A stretch of 64,000 nucleotides of DNA from Diploptera punctata (GCA_030220185.1 JASPKZ010009913.1:1-64000), one strand, 5' to 3'. Positions 1 to 10,967 are shown, counted from the stretch's first letter. Notes: generated from the letters alone by a model not told the origin. Numbers and translations: made by a program.

Positions 1-504
1 AAACAGAATAATTCTTCATGTGATTTGGATCAAGCACAGCGGCAGAAATTATAGATTCATCTAATTTTCTTCTTTTACTTTCTTTAGTTTCATTTAATTT
101 CGTTGGTTCTTTCTCCATGACTCCATTCAATAATCAGATCTGAGAGGATGTTAGTTCGACTGTAATAAAAACATTAAATATCAGATTAACCTGTAATTAA
201 TGACAAATGTACGGATATTTACTAAAATGATTATTTGTGTCTCTAACAGCTAAACATGGAGAACAATGTTAAAAATCTATTTTGGGTAAAATTATTGTTA
301 TTAATAAAAGGCATCTGTTAGTGTCTACAATGCCTAATTTTTACCATCAGTGCCTATTTTGCAATAAATGCCTATTTATTTTATTTTAATTTATTTTATA
401 TATTGTGTGTGAGTGTGTATAACGCCATAAAATCAATAGATGATGAAGAAGACTTACAATTCAATGGTATTAATAACCCGTTAGTTAAGCCGATTATGTA
501 GTAT
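1..504. other. AT-rich stretch without a gene
   Basis: No convincing coding region. Positions 293-400 contain repeated TGCCTA/TGCCTAT words that also occur at 6590-6650 beside a hAT-type zinc-finger remnant, so this may be the end of a related element. The rest shows nothing recognisable. Confidence 0.5.
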
Positions 505-965
505 TATTAGGGGATGTGAGGAGGAGTTACTAAGGGCCAACACACTATTGAGTAACATTAAAAAATTGGGTTTGGAAATAAACATCAATAAAACTAAATA
601 TATGTTCACACACAGAAATACATTATATAATGGAAATGATCAGTAAATGACAAATGAAGAAATTTTTAAAGAAGTGGCTGAATTCAAATACCTAGGAACA
701 ATAATCACAAGTGGGAATGAGATGCACAAATAAATTAAACATAGGGTCAATTCTGGAAATGCAAGCTATTATGCATTACAGGGACTCTTGTCCCAACTTC
801 TCTCAAAAAACATTTAAATGAAAACTGTTATTCTCCCAGTTATATTATGTGAATGCGAAACATGGACTCTTACCTTAAGGGGGGAGGGAGAAAAGGTTAG
901 GAGTATTCGAGAATATGTTTCTAAGGCCATTTTTTGGAGCAAAAACAGATCACCCGACAGGCATC
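505..965 (+). mobile_element. RT-A LINE fragment, heavily degraded
   Basis: Aligns by eye with the better RT-A copy at 30180-30500: the segment for the end of the RT domain, 'EFKYLGTIITS', is readable near 680-715, followed by the leucine/lysine-rich thumb region. Several stop codons and small deletions break every frame, so this is an old dead copy. The 3' GHV tail is missing after about 965. RT-A is a non-LTR retrotransposon; the role of the intact protein would be target-primed reverse transcription. Confidence 0.7.
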
Positions 966-1489
966 GATAAAGATCTGTAAAGTATTTTTCAAAAATCTTT
1001 TCATATGAACTACTTCAATGGCTTCATTTCTTCGTAATTTGCTAATAAAATCAACTGTTGTAGCAGCTACACCTTAATGACCACCACTGTGATTTACAGA
1101 TCACAGTTAAAAAACGCTGACAAGGGAACTGTTAACCATTACATGCCGAAACCTACCTTGAAATTTATCGTGCACTTGTAAAACATTCCCACACTATTTC
1201 GTTGATTCTCTTATTTCCTGATTTCTTCTCTCCATTTGACCATTTCCTTGCATCCATTCATTAATTATTTTTTTCTTTGTGTTTTAAAGTCTCATGAACT
1301 TGAGTTTTTTTCCAAATTTAAATTTAGTCATGATTTTGTGCACTGACAGTTTTTTCTTTATATTCAATCACTTTCATTATTTTGTTTAATGGCAATGTTA
1401 CATACGTTTTAGCCATCTTTATTCTGTAAATTCAGAACGCTACCTGTGAAAGATGGGTCTCAGAACTTAAAATTAATTTAAGATTTTAT
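966..1489. other. No recognisable feature
   Basis: AT-rich DNA with no open frame or repeat that I can connect to other parts of the window. Confidence 0.4.
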
Positions 1490-2004
1490 TTAAATATCTT
1501 GGATATTATCTCTCTATCTGGGATGAAAAAGATATCCCTGAAAAAAATACTAGTTACAATAAAAGTTGAGGAATTATTAAGTTATGAAACCATCCCTTGT
1601 ACAAAAAAACACCAGATTACGTTTATATAACACTTTGGCTAGACCAGTGTTGACCTATGGTAGTGAAGCATGGACACTAAAAAGACAACATGAAAGCAGA
1701 ATAACGGCTTGTGAAATGAGATTCATGCGCAGAACAGCGGGTTACACCAGATGGGATCGGAAAAGGAACACCGATATCTTAAAAGAATTGAAGACTACGC
1801 CAATTTTGGAATATATTAAACAGTACCAACTAAATTGGAAACACTATCTTGAAAGAATGAGTTCAAATCGGATCCCCAAAGCTGTTTATAATTATATACC
1901 AAGATCTTTGGGCCGTCCTATGAAACGCTGGAGGGAAAATTTTCTATAGGATCGTAACAGGCCTTGGCCTAATACTTGGAAGGAAGAAGAAGAAGAAGAA
2001 GAAG
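1490..2004 (+). mobile_element. RT-F LINE 3' end with (GAA)n tail
   Basis: The open frame at 1584-1949 (121 codons) reads LARPVLTYGSEAWTL, then RRTAGYTRWDRK, then LGRPMKRWRENF and a stop. This is the C-terminal part of a non-LTR reverse transcriptase, past the palm. The bases before it (1490-1565) continue the same protein in a shifted frame ('KYLGYYLSIWDE'). The 3' end is a GAA-rich tail at about 1978-2004. It is over 90% like the copy at 4240-4760, and both lack the 5' part. A dead, 5'-truncated copy. Confidence 0.8.
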
Positions 2005-2512
2005 ACAGTGCAATGGTTATTTGCAAGGCAGATACAGTATCTGTATTTCGCATAGTGGCTGTGCAGTGAGGCTGAAAGAAATTTCAGGTACAGATAGAAT
2101 TCACCCGGTTTTTTTTTTTTTTTTTTTTTGCCTAACGGATATTCAATAAGTGGAAACTAATTAATTTCTCTCTTAGTCTTTCCGCTTTATATTTTTTTCG
2201 TGAATTGTGTATGAATATCCTACCGTTTCCGCGTTGGACAGATTCCGTTTTATGCACAATAAATACACGTAAAATTACTATTATTTCGCCGGGATAAATA
2301 AATTTGTTCACACTGGACATATATCCGCATTATTCACGTTTCGGATTAAACAAGTTTTACGGTATTAACATTGTAGTACTCTATAAGAATTAAAAATATC
2401 ATTGATATAATATATCATTATAGAAAAGATCCATGCACCTTCACACATAGAAAAGTAAAAAATACCTTACCATTCTAAAATATAGCCTACTTCATAAATA
2501 AAATTAATTAAA
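2005..2512. other. Unassigned, with poly-T tract
   Basis: A poly-T run at about 2109-2129 could be the reverse-complement poly-A tail of a minus-strand retroposon, but the sequence to its right has no family I recognise. No gene seen. Confidence 0.35.
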
Positions 2513-2916
2513 TCTTCTTGTATCTTGTAAGCTCATGTTTCCCTTAACAGAGATTTAGGCGCTCTCCCCCTACAGGGAAGAATTTGAACCATACTAATTT
2601 AGTTACACTTGTTTTCGTATAGATTTCATTTGAGTGGTCCGTGGTCAGCGTTCCGCCTAATACTGACATCTAGGAAACCAAAGTAGTACTAGAACGGGAA
2701 AATTCGATAAATTTTGCTTAGAGGCCTTTTCATTCAGGCTTAAGGTTTTTTTTACGAACCTGAAAATCTTCAGACTTGGGACCCACGGCTTAAAGTCCCT
2801 CCCGGAGGACTTTCTCCTTGGATTTTTCCATTCTAAAAAATCCATCGACCCCGGCCGGGTTTGAACCCGCGACCCTCGGGATCAGAGGCAAGAAGCATAA
2901 CCACTAGTCCACCGAT
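2513..2916 (-). mobile_element. S5 SINE, near full length
   Basis: A reverse-strand copy of the S5 family. The head is tRNA-like with a box B-type GGGTTCAAACCCG, and the start GTGGACTAGTGGTTATG resembles box A. The body is about 330 bp and ends near a CAATA-rich tail. Compare the plus-strand copies at 25085-25492 and 32499-32895. Transcription would be by RNA polymerase III from the internal promoter, with a LINE doing the insertion. Confidence 0.8.
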
Positions 2917-2929
2917 AAGAGGTCAAAAC

Positions 2930-3198
2930 CTATCCCGCCACACTCCAATGTTCTCTAATCACGCAAGAAAGTCCATCTACTTTGCACAGTGGATTGCCAT
3001 TGCTTGATTCTGGCTTCGATTTCTGCGCCTTGCAGTTTAAAAAAGGCACATACTTTTTTGGACATGGTCTTGGTTCTTCACAAAATGCTTCTCTAGGAGA
3101 AATTTCAAGGTATATTTCGACATGCAAAGGTTGGCAGTTCCCAATACATATCTTGCAGATAAGATGTAATCCTTTCCACGTTAAATTTTCATAATACC
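2930..3198 (-). CDS. Unidentified Cys-rich open frame, possible terminal exon
   Basis: On the minus strand an open frame of about 89 codons runs from about 3198 to the TAG at 2930-2932. It has eight cysteines, reading GYYENLTWKG, then HLICKICIGNCQ, PREAFCEEPRPCPKKY, and ending CVIREHWSVAG. The composition looks protein-like rather than random, and it matches no other repeat in the window. An in-frame stop lies directly upstream, next to a pyrimidine-rich stretch and an AG, so it could be a last exon with a 3' splice site near 3199. It could also be a captured gene fragment or the end of an unrecognised transposon protein. The S5 SINE lies just downstream. Function unknown. Confidence 0.35.
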
Positions 3199-3404
3199 CT
3201 TATCTACGCTTGTAAAAGTTTGCAAGAAGTTAATGATAGCAGAAAATTGCTAAATTTAACAAAAAATAAAGCATTTTAAACACCATGTAAAATAGATATA
3301 AGGAAATTCATGAGCATTTTTAGATATTATTTTAAAATCATCGTTCTGATAAAGCGAGCTTAGGCGATAGCGTTTGAGTCTCGTATTTCGAAGGTTCAGG
3401 AGCT

Positions 3405-3704
3405 GTAGCGTAGTGGTTAAGGCACTGAGCTACAAGCCGGAGGGTCGAGGGTTCAAGTCCCGTTGGGGTCAGGATTTTTAAACTGACCCAAACCTTCTGG
3501 CGGCACTATGGCCCTGGGGTCGACTCAGCCTCTAACGGAAATGAGTACCAGACGCTTGTTCTGGGGGTAAAGGAGGCCGTCACGCAGGGCTGACAACCCG
3601 GCTGACATAAAATGCCGATTGTCTAGAAAAAAGTGGGAGCCTTAACCTCCTACTACCCCAAGGGCCTCCGGGCCTGTTGTGGGATCACTTTACTTTTTTT
3701 TTTT
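3405..3704 (+). mobile_element. S9 SINE with poly-T-ended tail
   Basis: A plus-strand S9 copy that has lost its first bases (GGGGCACGCC). The tRNA-like head has a box A-like TAGTGGTTAAG and a box B GGTTCAAGTCC. The conserved body ends GTGGGATCACTTTACT plus poly-T. A 7-bp direct repeat, aggagct, flanks it at 3398-3404 and 3705-3711. Confidence 0.8.
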
Positions 3705-3711
3705 AGGAGCT

Positions 3712-4760
3712 CAAGGAATTCAATATAGAAACTCATATCGCCTTTGTTGACTTCATAAACGGCTTTTGACAAAGTAGACAGAAATATATTATTACAAATT
3801 ACGTTCCACAACAATATATTACTAATATCTTCAACATCTATAAAGATAATGAAATCTCTGTTAAACAAGATGGCAAACTATCTTCTTGGAAAAAGATCAA
3901 CACTGGAATAAGATAGGGATGTGGACTTTCACCGATGCTTTTCATTATATATAGGGCCTATATATGAATAGAATAATAAACGAATGGAGGAAAACACAAC
4001 GGGGATATATACCCACCAATAGGAACCTCAAATTCGATGCTATTCTTTTTGCAGATGATTTAGCTCTTCTGGCACTTTCCGAAAATGATTTGCAACGATC
4101 AATTTATAATTTACAAAAAATAGCTGCAAAATTGAGTATGGAAATATCAATTAACAAAACTAAAATTATGGCATTTCATGGGAAGGACCCCATACAAAGT
4201 AAAATCTGTCTCCAGAATAAAATTTTAGAGAGATCTAATCAATTTAAATATCTTGGATACTATCTCTCTATCTGGGATGAAAAGGATATCCCTGAAAAAA
4301 TTACTAGTTATAATAAAAGTTGAGGAATTATTAATCAAGTTATGAAACCATCCCTTGTACAAAAAAACACCAGATTACGTTTATATAACACTTTGGCTAG
4401 ACCAGTTGACCTATCGTAGTGAAGCATGGACACTAAAAATACAACATGAAAGCAGAATAACGGCTTGTGAAATGAGATTCATGCGCAGAACAGCGGGTTA
4501 CACCAGATGGGATCGGAAAAGAAACACCGATATTTTAAAAGAATTGAAGACTACGCCAATTTTGGAATATATTAAACAGTACCAACTAAATTGGAAACAC
4601 CATCTTGAAAGAATGAGTTCAAATCGGATCCCCAAAGCTGTTTATAATTATATACCAAGAACTCTGGGCCGTCCTATGAAACGCTGGAGGGAAAATTTTC
4701 TATAGGATCGTAACAGGCCTTGGCCTAATACTTGGAAGGAAGGAAGGAAAGAAGAAGAAG
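3712..4760 (+). mobile_element. RT-F LINE with partial RT palm domain
   Basis: The longest RT-F copy. Readable in order: AFVDF (first catalytic Asp) near 3741-3755; GCGLSPMLF near 3918-3944; the open frame 3964-4323 with the FADDLALLAL box holding the two palm aspartates; 'NQFKYLGYYLS'; then the open frame 4355-4705 with RRTAGYTRWDRK and LGRPMKRWRENF. Stop codons (for example TGA right after AFVDFINGF, TAG in the GCGLSP block) and frameshifts separate the parts, so it cannot make a working enzyme. The tail is GGAAGGAAGG then GAAGAAG. The 3' half is nearly the same as 1490-2004, which marks a second insertion of the same family only 2 kb away. Confidence 0.8.
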
Positions 4761-4814
4761 GATTCTAATTGGTGACAATTCCACGTTTTGTTTGGTTTCC
4801 CTCAGTCATCAAAT

Positions 4815-5150
4815 AATTTGCTAACTAACTCATTGACTCTATCGAACCCGTAGGTTCTTGACCGCACGGACATAAGCTCTCCAACATCCCTATCATGACC
4901 TAATGTTTTTTTTCAATCATCCCTGTAAAATCTACTTCCCTCAAATCATAGATGTTATTCTCCCACCTCATTCTTGGTCTACGAAGTGGGGCGTTTTTCC
5001 TCTGGTTTTCCTATAAGAAGCTTCCATGCACCTCTTTCATCCCCCATACGGGCCCACATGTCCTGCCCATCTACGAGAACTTAACTGTTCTTATTATATC
5101 TGGCTTCCTATATATATCATGTAGCTAACTAATATGCAGTTTTCTACATT
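4815..5150 (-). mobile_element. RT-A LINE 3' end
   Basis: The minus strand reads the RT-A C-terminal tail (GHV..., GRPRMRWENNI, then VRAVKNLRV-type residues) in broken frames. The 3' terminus is the conserved GGTTCGATAGAGTC motif at about 4835-4850. Truncated at 5150 in the region equal to 'GLYRKPD'. Confidence 0.75.
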
Positions 5151-5212
5151 AACCTGTGTGTCAATTAATTTCCTGCGTTGTAATTTTATCATCAGAACTA
5201 ATTTTACAATAG

Positions 5213-5600
5213 TCCATCGCTATGGTCTAGAGGTAGCGTGCTGCCTTGTCACGCAGCAGGCCCAAGTTTGATCCCGGTTCGGGACTAGTTTCCTGGATGA
5301 GGGTTCTTTCGGGGTTTTTCCTCACACGTAAGACAAATGTCAGGGAACTTCAATGGCCAAATGGTCCCCAAACACTATCTGGCCATCATTATCATATACA
5401 CCTCATTAGAGTAAGTTTAGTTTAAGGCCCCACTTGGCGAATCATGGCCACCACCGTCACCTTTCATATAACCGAGGCAGCGTAACCCTGCCTCAAGGCG
5501 CCCCAACCTCAGAAGTAGGTTACGAGTAAACCTTGACAGGACAGAATACCAGAAATATCGTAATGACAACCTGCTGGAATTGAATTAAAAATAAATTTTC
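5213..5600 (+). mobile_element. S2 SINE (S1-type head, alternative 3' body)
   Basis: The head is S1-like (GCTATGGTCTAGAGGTAGCG, then a decayed box B). The second half differs from S1: it carries the 'GGCGCCCCAACCTCAGAAG' block and ends near TGGAATTGAATTAAAAATAAA. The same 3' body is found under another head in S3 (14948-15430). Confidence 0.75.
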
Positions 5601-5887
5601 TCATAACACCATTTCATATTATCCATTACGCATTAAGAAAACAACAACTTAAAGATTAATATTCTCAAGAGATCGAGATATTGAAAGCGACCAGAAACAC
5701 TCACTTGCTTAACGAGACACACACCCAATGACGTCAACCCTCTTTACAAGATTCTCAAAAACTAGTATGGATTTACATGCTGAGAAAGGAGCATATGTTC
5801 CGAAAGTACTTCAAAACCCTACAACATTTATAAAGCTCAGAAAGACTGAGATATCGGGTATCTATATTATATTTTAAATTTTACATT

Positions 5888-6045
5888 GTGACCTCAACGC
5901 CGGACCTAGAGAACGTTGGATAGATGGAGTGAGGAGAAGTACTGAAGCTAGAGATTTGAAAGATGAAGATGCTTTAGACAGGAACCTCTGGCGACAAATC
6001 ACTTTGGGTTGAAAGAGAGATGACAATAACAATAATAATAATAAT
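5888..6045 (+). mobile_element. RT-C LINE 3' tip with (AAT)n tail
   Basis: Plus-strand frame reads RERWIDGVRRSTEARDLKDE, then DRNLWRQITLG and a stop at about 6011, the very end of an RT C-terminal tail. An AATAATAAT tail follows. The same family lies on the minus strand at 7272-7695. Confidence 0.65.
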
Positions 6046-6469
6046 AAATTAATGCGTGAAGGACGGCGTGTTAAAATAGAGAACACGCTGTGTAGAGTGT
6101 AAACACAGTAGCACGTGATTATGTAACTCGCGCGCATGCGATAAACTCGCTAAGTGCTTTCACACAGACTCAATTTTTATCTCCGAAGAAATCCAATCAC
6201 TTGCAATTAATAAGAAAATTCACGTCACTCAAAAAATAACGCTGTATTTTTTGGACAATTTCTTGAACATTTGTCGATATTTTTATCGAATAGTTCATGA
6301 CATTCTAGAGAAAATACTGCTTAGGGAGCAATCACTGGGGGGGGGGGACGAAGTGTTTAAATTATCTATCTTCATCTACAATGGTGTAACATTCCATATG
6401 TTAGGCCTTAGTCTTTCATTTGTTAGGAGTTACTAGACCAAGTTAATTTGGTTAGGCTTTTTTTCCCTG
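6046..6469. other. No gene seen
   Basis: Includes a run of nine G at about 6340-6348 and a short AT-rich open frame (6251-6436) with no recognisable content. Confidence 0.35.
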
Positions 6470-7215
6470 CAGATGTCACGAGTAGAGACCGGATGTTAGG
6501 GAAAATGCCTACAGTTATTTATTATAGATTTTGAAAAGTAACTTCATATAAGTTCATACCGACGACCCTAGAATTATTTTCCATGAAGTTAATTTTGCCT
6601 ATAAATGCCTATTTCAGCTTACAATGCCTATAAATGCCTATTTGCCATTTTTTCTCGAAATTAACTTAGTATTTCAATGAAATTAATTGAAATGGACAAA
6701 CTTCATGACACATATCATTGCATAGAAACCTCTTAAGTTACTGGCAATATTATGTCTGATGTTGGGAACACTGAATCCAGTCTGTAGTCCTCGTTCACAG
6801 ACAGGTGCTTCAAAGACAAAGTGGTGCGACAAGTGTATGTGCTTATTTTTTATTTTTTTTTTACCTTTAGAACAGTAGTTTTACGATGCCACGGACAACA
6901 GTAAACAGTGACAAACTGACAAATTTCGTGAAAGAATTTGGTGCGAAAATATTCTCAAGTGACGGTTCAATATTGTTTTGCAAAGTGTGTAAAATTTCAG
7001 TGAATTGCGCGAAGAAGTGTCACGTTTCGCAGCACGTACACACTGCAAAAGTGTGCTCTTTGTAAAAAGGCAAAACAAGTTCCAAAATCATCTCTGATAT
7101 CTTAGCATGCTATTGATAGCATATGTTTATATTCTGTACGTAAGGCAGTACAAATTTATGTTTTAGTCCATTTTTTGTAAGAGCCTATTTTGAATTTTTT
7201 AAGTGCCTAACACCC
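6470..7215 (+). mobile_element. hAT-type DNA transposon remnant
   Basis: Contains a BED-like zinc-finger frame (6886-7065) between repeated TGCCTATAAATGCCTAT words on the left (6595-6650) and GAGCCTATTTTG...GTGCCTAACACCCC on the right (about 7180-7215). The TGCCTA words on both sides suggest subterminal repeats of one non-autonomous copy. The rest of the transposase is missing. Termini are not exactly fixed. Confidence 0.5.
6886..7065 (+). pseudogene. BED/CGBP1-like zinc-finger N-terminus of a hAT transposase
   Basis: A 59-codon frame from ATG 6886 to TAA. It starts MPRTTVNSDKLTNFVKEFGA and then has FCKVC (Cys pair) followed by CHVSQHVHTAK (His pair), the spacing of a BED-type or CGGBP1-like zinc finger used by hAT transposases for DNA binding. 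The bases before the ATG (TTTTTTTACCTTTAG) look like a 3' splice site, which fits a spliced transposase gene. After the stop a further related stretch (KGKTSSK) is in frame, so the TAA is probably a nonsense change. The catalytic hAT domain is absent. Confidence 0.6.
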
Positions 7216-7271
7216 CGACTCGAATCATGAATAATAATGATTTTTTAAAGAATATTCCAAAATACAGTGTT

Positions 7272-7695
7272 TCTACTTCAACCCAAAGTGATTTGTCGCC
7301 AGAGGTTCGTGTCTAAAGCATTTCTCTTCTCCCCTCAAATCTCTAGCTTCCATACTTCTCCTCACTCCATATATCCAACATTCTCTAGATCCTCCTCTTC
7401 CATTTGTTCCATTAGCTTTCCAATCCAGGATCTTCATTGGCATTCTATCTTCTTCCATTCATATGAGGTGTTCATACCATTTTAAACTTATTTTTTCTGT
7501 ATATTTTTTCTATTTTTTTCAACTTGCGTAATTTCCTTTATTATGCTGTTTCTGACTTTATCCCTTCTTGAAATTCTTGTCGATTGCTGCCAAAAATCCA
7601 TTTCTACTGCTAACAGCTTGTTGCCCTGTTTTTTTACTTACTGTCCAGATTTCGGACCCATATAATAAAATGCTTTGTAACAGAACATGGAATGT
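7272..7695 (-). mobile_element. RT-C LINE 3' end
   Basis: Minus-strand frame 7273-7458 reads SRECWIYGVRRSMEARDLRG and ends ATNHFGLK. Further upstream (7500-7690) shifted frames hold residues of the 'YGSEIWTVSKK' and 'QKWILAAIDKN' type. A 5'-truncated LINE tail related to 5888-6045. Confidence 0.6.
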
Positions 7696-7706
7696 AGTTT
7701 AATAAT

Positions 7707-8027
7707 CCATCCATCCATCCATAGTAATTCTGCACAAGGGCAGGTCTTTAACTGCAATCATAGCATTTTCATGATATGCTTTGCAACTTAACTATGGAAT
7801 TGTAGGTGTGGTAGCTTCCCGTTGCTTTCCACACCGGTGAAGGATGATGATGATGGCCATATGATTTCGGGGACCGTTTGGGCCTTAAAGTTTTCCTGAC
7901 ATTTGTCTTACAGGTGAGGAAAAACTCCGATAAAAACCTCACCCAGAAAAACTGTACCGAGCGGGGATCGAACCCGGGCCCGCTGCGTGACAAGGCAGCA
8001 CGCTACCTCGAGACCACAGCGGTGGAC
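7707..8027 (-). mobile_element. S1 SINE, full length with 11-bp TSD
   Basis: Full S1 in reverse. The tRNA-like head carries box B GGGTTCGATCCCC and ends GTCCACCGCTGTGGTCTC. The 3' end is the GGATGGATGG simple repeat. Perfect direct repeats agtttaataat flank it at 7696-7706 and 8028-8038, showing target-primed insertion. Other S1 copies: 8633, 10457, 18829, 19858, 28722, 33369, 38243, 39486, 39900, 51549 and the array at 56826. Confidence 0.9.
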
Positions 8028-8030
8028 AGT

Positions 8031-8092
<62 letters not shown>
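8031..8092. repeat. (AAT)n microsatellite
   Basis: About 20 AAT units right after the TSD of the S1 copy. It seems to have expanded from the TSD or from the tail of a neighbouring element (8095-8160). Confidence 0.9.
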
Positions 8093-8159
8093 GATTTATT
8101 TAAGCTGGCAGACTTAAGGTCACAAAGTCTTCTCTTGCACTCAACCAGCGAATAAAAAA

Positions 8160-9160
8160 TTAGAGAAATTAGAAAATGTAATTGACTCTCTGCAACTATC
8201 GAACCCCTAGGTTCATAGCCGCGCGGACATAAGCTTTCCACACATCCCAATTCTAAGCTGTTTTCCAATCAAACCTGTATAATCTACTTCCCTCAAATCA
8301 TGGTTATTGTTTTTCACCCACATCAATCTTGGTCTATAAACTGGGAGTTTTCCTTTTGGTTTTCACACAAGAAGCTTCCATGCCCCTCTTGAATTTCCCA
8401 TTCGTGCCTCAAGTCCTGCTCATCGCAGTCTGCAAGAAACTGTTCTTATATCTGGTTTCCTATAAAGATCATGTAGTTCACTGTTATGTAGCCTTCTCCA
8501 TTCACCTGGATGTTCATCTCTCCTTGGTCCAAAAATTTTCCAAAGATCTTTATTCTCATATACACATAATATTTTCTCTTCCCTTAAAGTAAGAGTCCGT
8601 GTATCGCATCCATATAATATAACTGAGAGAATTCTATACTATAAGTGTTCTGGCCTAGGGCAGCTCTTTCTTTGCAATCATAGCATTTTCATGCTATGCT
8701 TTGCAAGGGAATTATACGGAGGTGTGGTAGTTTCCCGTTGGCTTTCCACATCGTGAGATGCTGATGATGGCCAAACGATATTCGGGGATCTTTTGGGCCT
8801 CAAAGCTTCCTGACTTTGCCTAAAATCCTCGATAAACTCTCAACCAGGAGCTTGTCCTGACTGGGGATCGAACCCGGGCCCGCTGATTGACAGGCAGCAC
8901 GCTATGTCGAGATCACAGCGGGGGACAACTGGGAGAATAACAGCTTTATTTTCAGTTTAACGTTTTTGAGAGAAGTTGGGAGACAAGAGTCCCTGTAATG
9001 CATAATAACACGCATTTCCAGAATTGAGCCTATGTTTAATTTCTTTGTGCATCTCATTAGTATTTGTAATTACTGTCCGTAGATATTTGAATTCCACTTG
9101 TTCAAAATTGCCCATAATTGTCATCAACTATCCATGTCCATTATAAAGCGTACTGTCTTA
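8160..9160 (-). mobile_element. RT-A LINE copy split by a nested S1
   Basis: Two minus-strand RT-A parts, 8160-8632 (C-terminal tail and 3' end) and 8927-9160 (end of the RT domain). They are collinear with one another once the SINE at 8633-8926 is removed. Frames are interrupted throughout. Confidence 0.8.
8633..8926 (-). mobile_element. S1 SINE nested in RT-A
   Basis: A decayed S1 copy inserted into RT-A. The target repeats aactgagagaat (8621-8632) and aactgggagaat (8927-8938) flank it with one mismatch, so S1 jumped after RT-A had already settled. Confidence 0.85.
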
Positions 9161-9184
9161 ACCAACTGAAATTTGAAGAATATC

Positions 9185-9322
9185 AATTATACATGGAATG
9201 ATTGGAAAATATTTGCTCAGGAAATTAATTGTATGTTTGCGCGGCAATGAACCTAAGGGATCGCCAAACACAGTGAGCAGAACAATGAACCTAAGGGATC
9301 GCCAAACACAGTGAGCAGAACA
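9185..9322 (+). mobile_element. RT-A 3' tip with a 38-bp tandem duplication
   Basis: Matches the RT-A segment for 'YTGNDWK..AQ' and the VRAAMNL end. A 38-bp unit starting CAATGAACCTAAGG is present twice in a row, from 9245 and from 9283. Confidence 0.6.
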
Positions 9323-9329
9323 ATAAAAG

Positions 9330-9599
9330 ATAACGTATTAGGCTGCGGACACTTGTGTTGTCCCACATTCTGCGGCATTTGATCCTAATTGAACTCGCGG
9401 AAACACATGTTTTTATTTCTAAAATGTTCAATTGAAACATTACAAAATTCTTGGAATTGTAGCCTCGCATAAGGGTATTTTTCATGTACATTAAATAGGG
9501 CAAACAATTTCATTTATCTTGATTGTGTGTATATTTATTATTAGCTTTGGTCTTAATTTTTAACTATAATAAGTAAAGTCACAACTAGAGGATTTGGAA
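9330..9599. other. No gene seen
   Basis: AT-rich, only short chance frames. Confidence 0.3.
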
Positions 9600-10440
9600 A
9601 TCAAGGAGTGGCATTTGTTAGGACTATTTAACGAATAAAATTAAGCTGTTTATTCAAAAAGCATCATTAAAATACAGTTACCGGTATTTTAAAATATTTA
9701 TATATTTAATGTAAATGGTGATCAGAAATGTATGGTTATGTTTCATCTGTTTATTCACTGCAACTTGATCATATTACTTATTGCCAAATACGGAATATTC
9801 TAAGATGCACCCTAGTGGAGAAAAAATGAAACGCATCAAACTGTATAGTATAACATATGTTTCATCTGTTTATTCACTGCAACTTGATCATATTACTTAT
9901 TGCCAAATACGGAATATTCTAAGATGCACCCTAGTGGAGAAAAAATGAAACGCATCAAACTGTATATTATAACATATGTTTCATCTGTTTATTCACTGCA
10001 ACTTGATCAAATTACTTATTGCCAAATACGGAATATTCTAAGATGCACCCTAGTGGAGAAAAAATGAAACGCATCAAACTGTATATTATAACATAACCAA
10101 CATTATAGGTTGTTAATTAATTTTTTTAGTAAACAACTCAGTAAAATAATTATTTAAGAACAAAATTATTGAACACACAATTATCAAATGTGTAGTTCAA
10201 AGGAATCTTCATTATTTCCTATATTCAGCGCATTTGATGGAGAGTCAGTCACTGCAAAATAATGTTCTGATCTGTTCAGAATATTAAAAAGGAGGAGCAT
10301 TCATTATCACAGAAGCAGGAGCTGGTAAAGAGAAACCGATAAAGAACAAGGTGAAACACGACTGTCATTGGTTGTAAAACAAAATTCATTCCAACGTGGT
10401 TGGTCACTGACTCCCATTTGGGGCAAGAGTTAAATAGTCA
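9600..10440 (+). repeat. Repeat R, copy 1, with internal satellite
   Basis: One of four copies of a 0.7-0.85 kb non-coding repeat (others 13590-14340, 35830-36480 minus, 60795-61680 minus). The right end holds paired CCAAT boxes on the minus strand and a GAGTTAAATAGTCA end. This copy differs from the others by a three-fold tandem repeat at 9740-10096. Confidence 0.8.
9740..10096 (+). repeat. 119-bp tandem repeat, three units
   Basis: Units start at 9740, 9859 and 9978 with GTTTCATCTGTTTATTCACT and are almost identical. They are a local expansion of a segment that is single-copy in the other R repeats, for example around 13830-13890. Confidence 0.9.
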
Positions 10441-10456
10441 ATAACATTATTATGTT

Positions 10457-10794
10457 GTCCACCGCTGTGGTCTCGAGGTAGCGTGCTGCCTTGTCACGCA
10501 GCGGGCCCGGGTTCGATCCCCGGTCGGGGCAGTTTTTCTGGGTGAGGTTTTTATCGGGGTTTTTCCTCACCTGTAAGACAAATGTCAGGAAAACTTTTTA
10601 AGGCCCAAACGGTCCCCGAAATCATATGGTCATCTTCATCATCCTTATCATTATCATCACCATCATCCTTCGCCGGTGTGGAAAGCAACGGGAAGCAACC
10701 ACGCCTATAATTCCCTACTAAAGCTGCAAGCATAACATGAAAGTGCTATGATTGCAGTGAAGGACCTGCCTTCGGGCAGAATTACTATGGATGG
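10457..10794 (+). mobile_element. S1 SINE, full length with TSD
   Basis: Head GTCCACCGCTGTGGTCTCGA, box B GGGTTCGATCCCC, 3' end ATGGATGG. Target repeats attattatgtt (10446-10456) and attattgtgtt (10795-10805) differ at one base. Confidence 0.9.
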
Positions 10795-10966
10795 ATTATT
10801 GTGTTATCGACCTTAATCTTATATACGCCTACTTGTTCCGAGTTAAGTTCCAGTTGTAATGTAAACAAATCAGACGTATGGATTGTATTGTCATTGCTCG
10901 AATAACTGTTTTATCTCAATTCCTCACTTTTTAAGGCATTTTTTATATTTTTAAAGAAAAATCAAC

Positions 10967-10967
<1 letters not shown>

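Noticed and set aside
3405..3704. 5S rRNA-related SINE head
   Set aside because: The head has tRNA-type boxes A and B with about 40 bp spacing and no 5S-like internal control region.
7878..8117. Open frames through S1 SINEs and (AAT)n (poly-Ile, poly-Leu, poly-Asn)
   Set aside because: They only translate SINE and microsatellite sequence; the same frames recur at 12569, 26519, 27823, 28507, 39268, 39630, 43457 and 54700.
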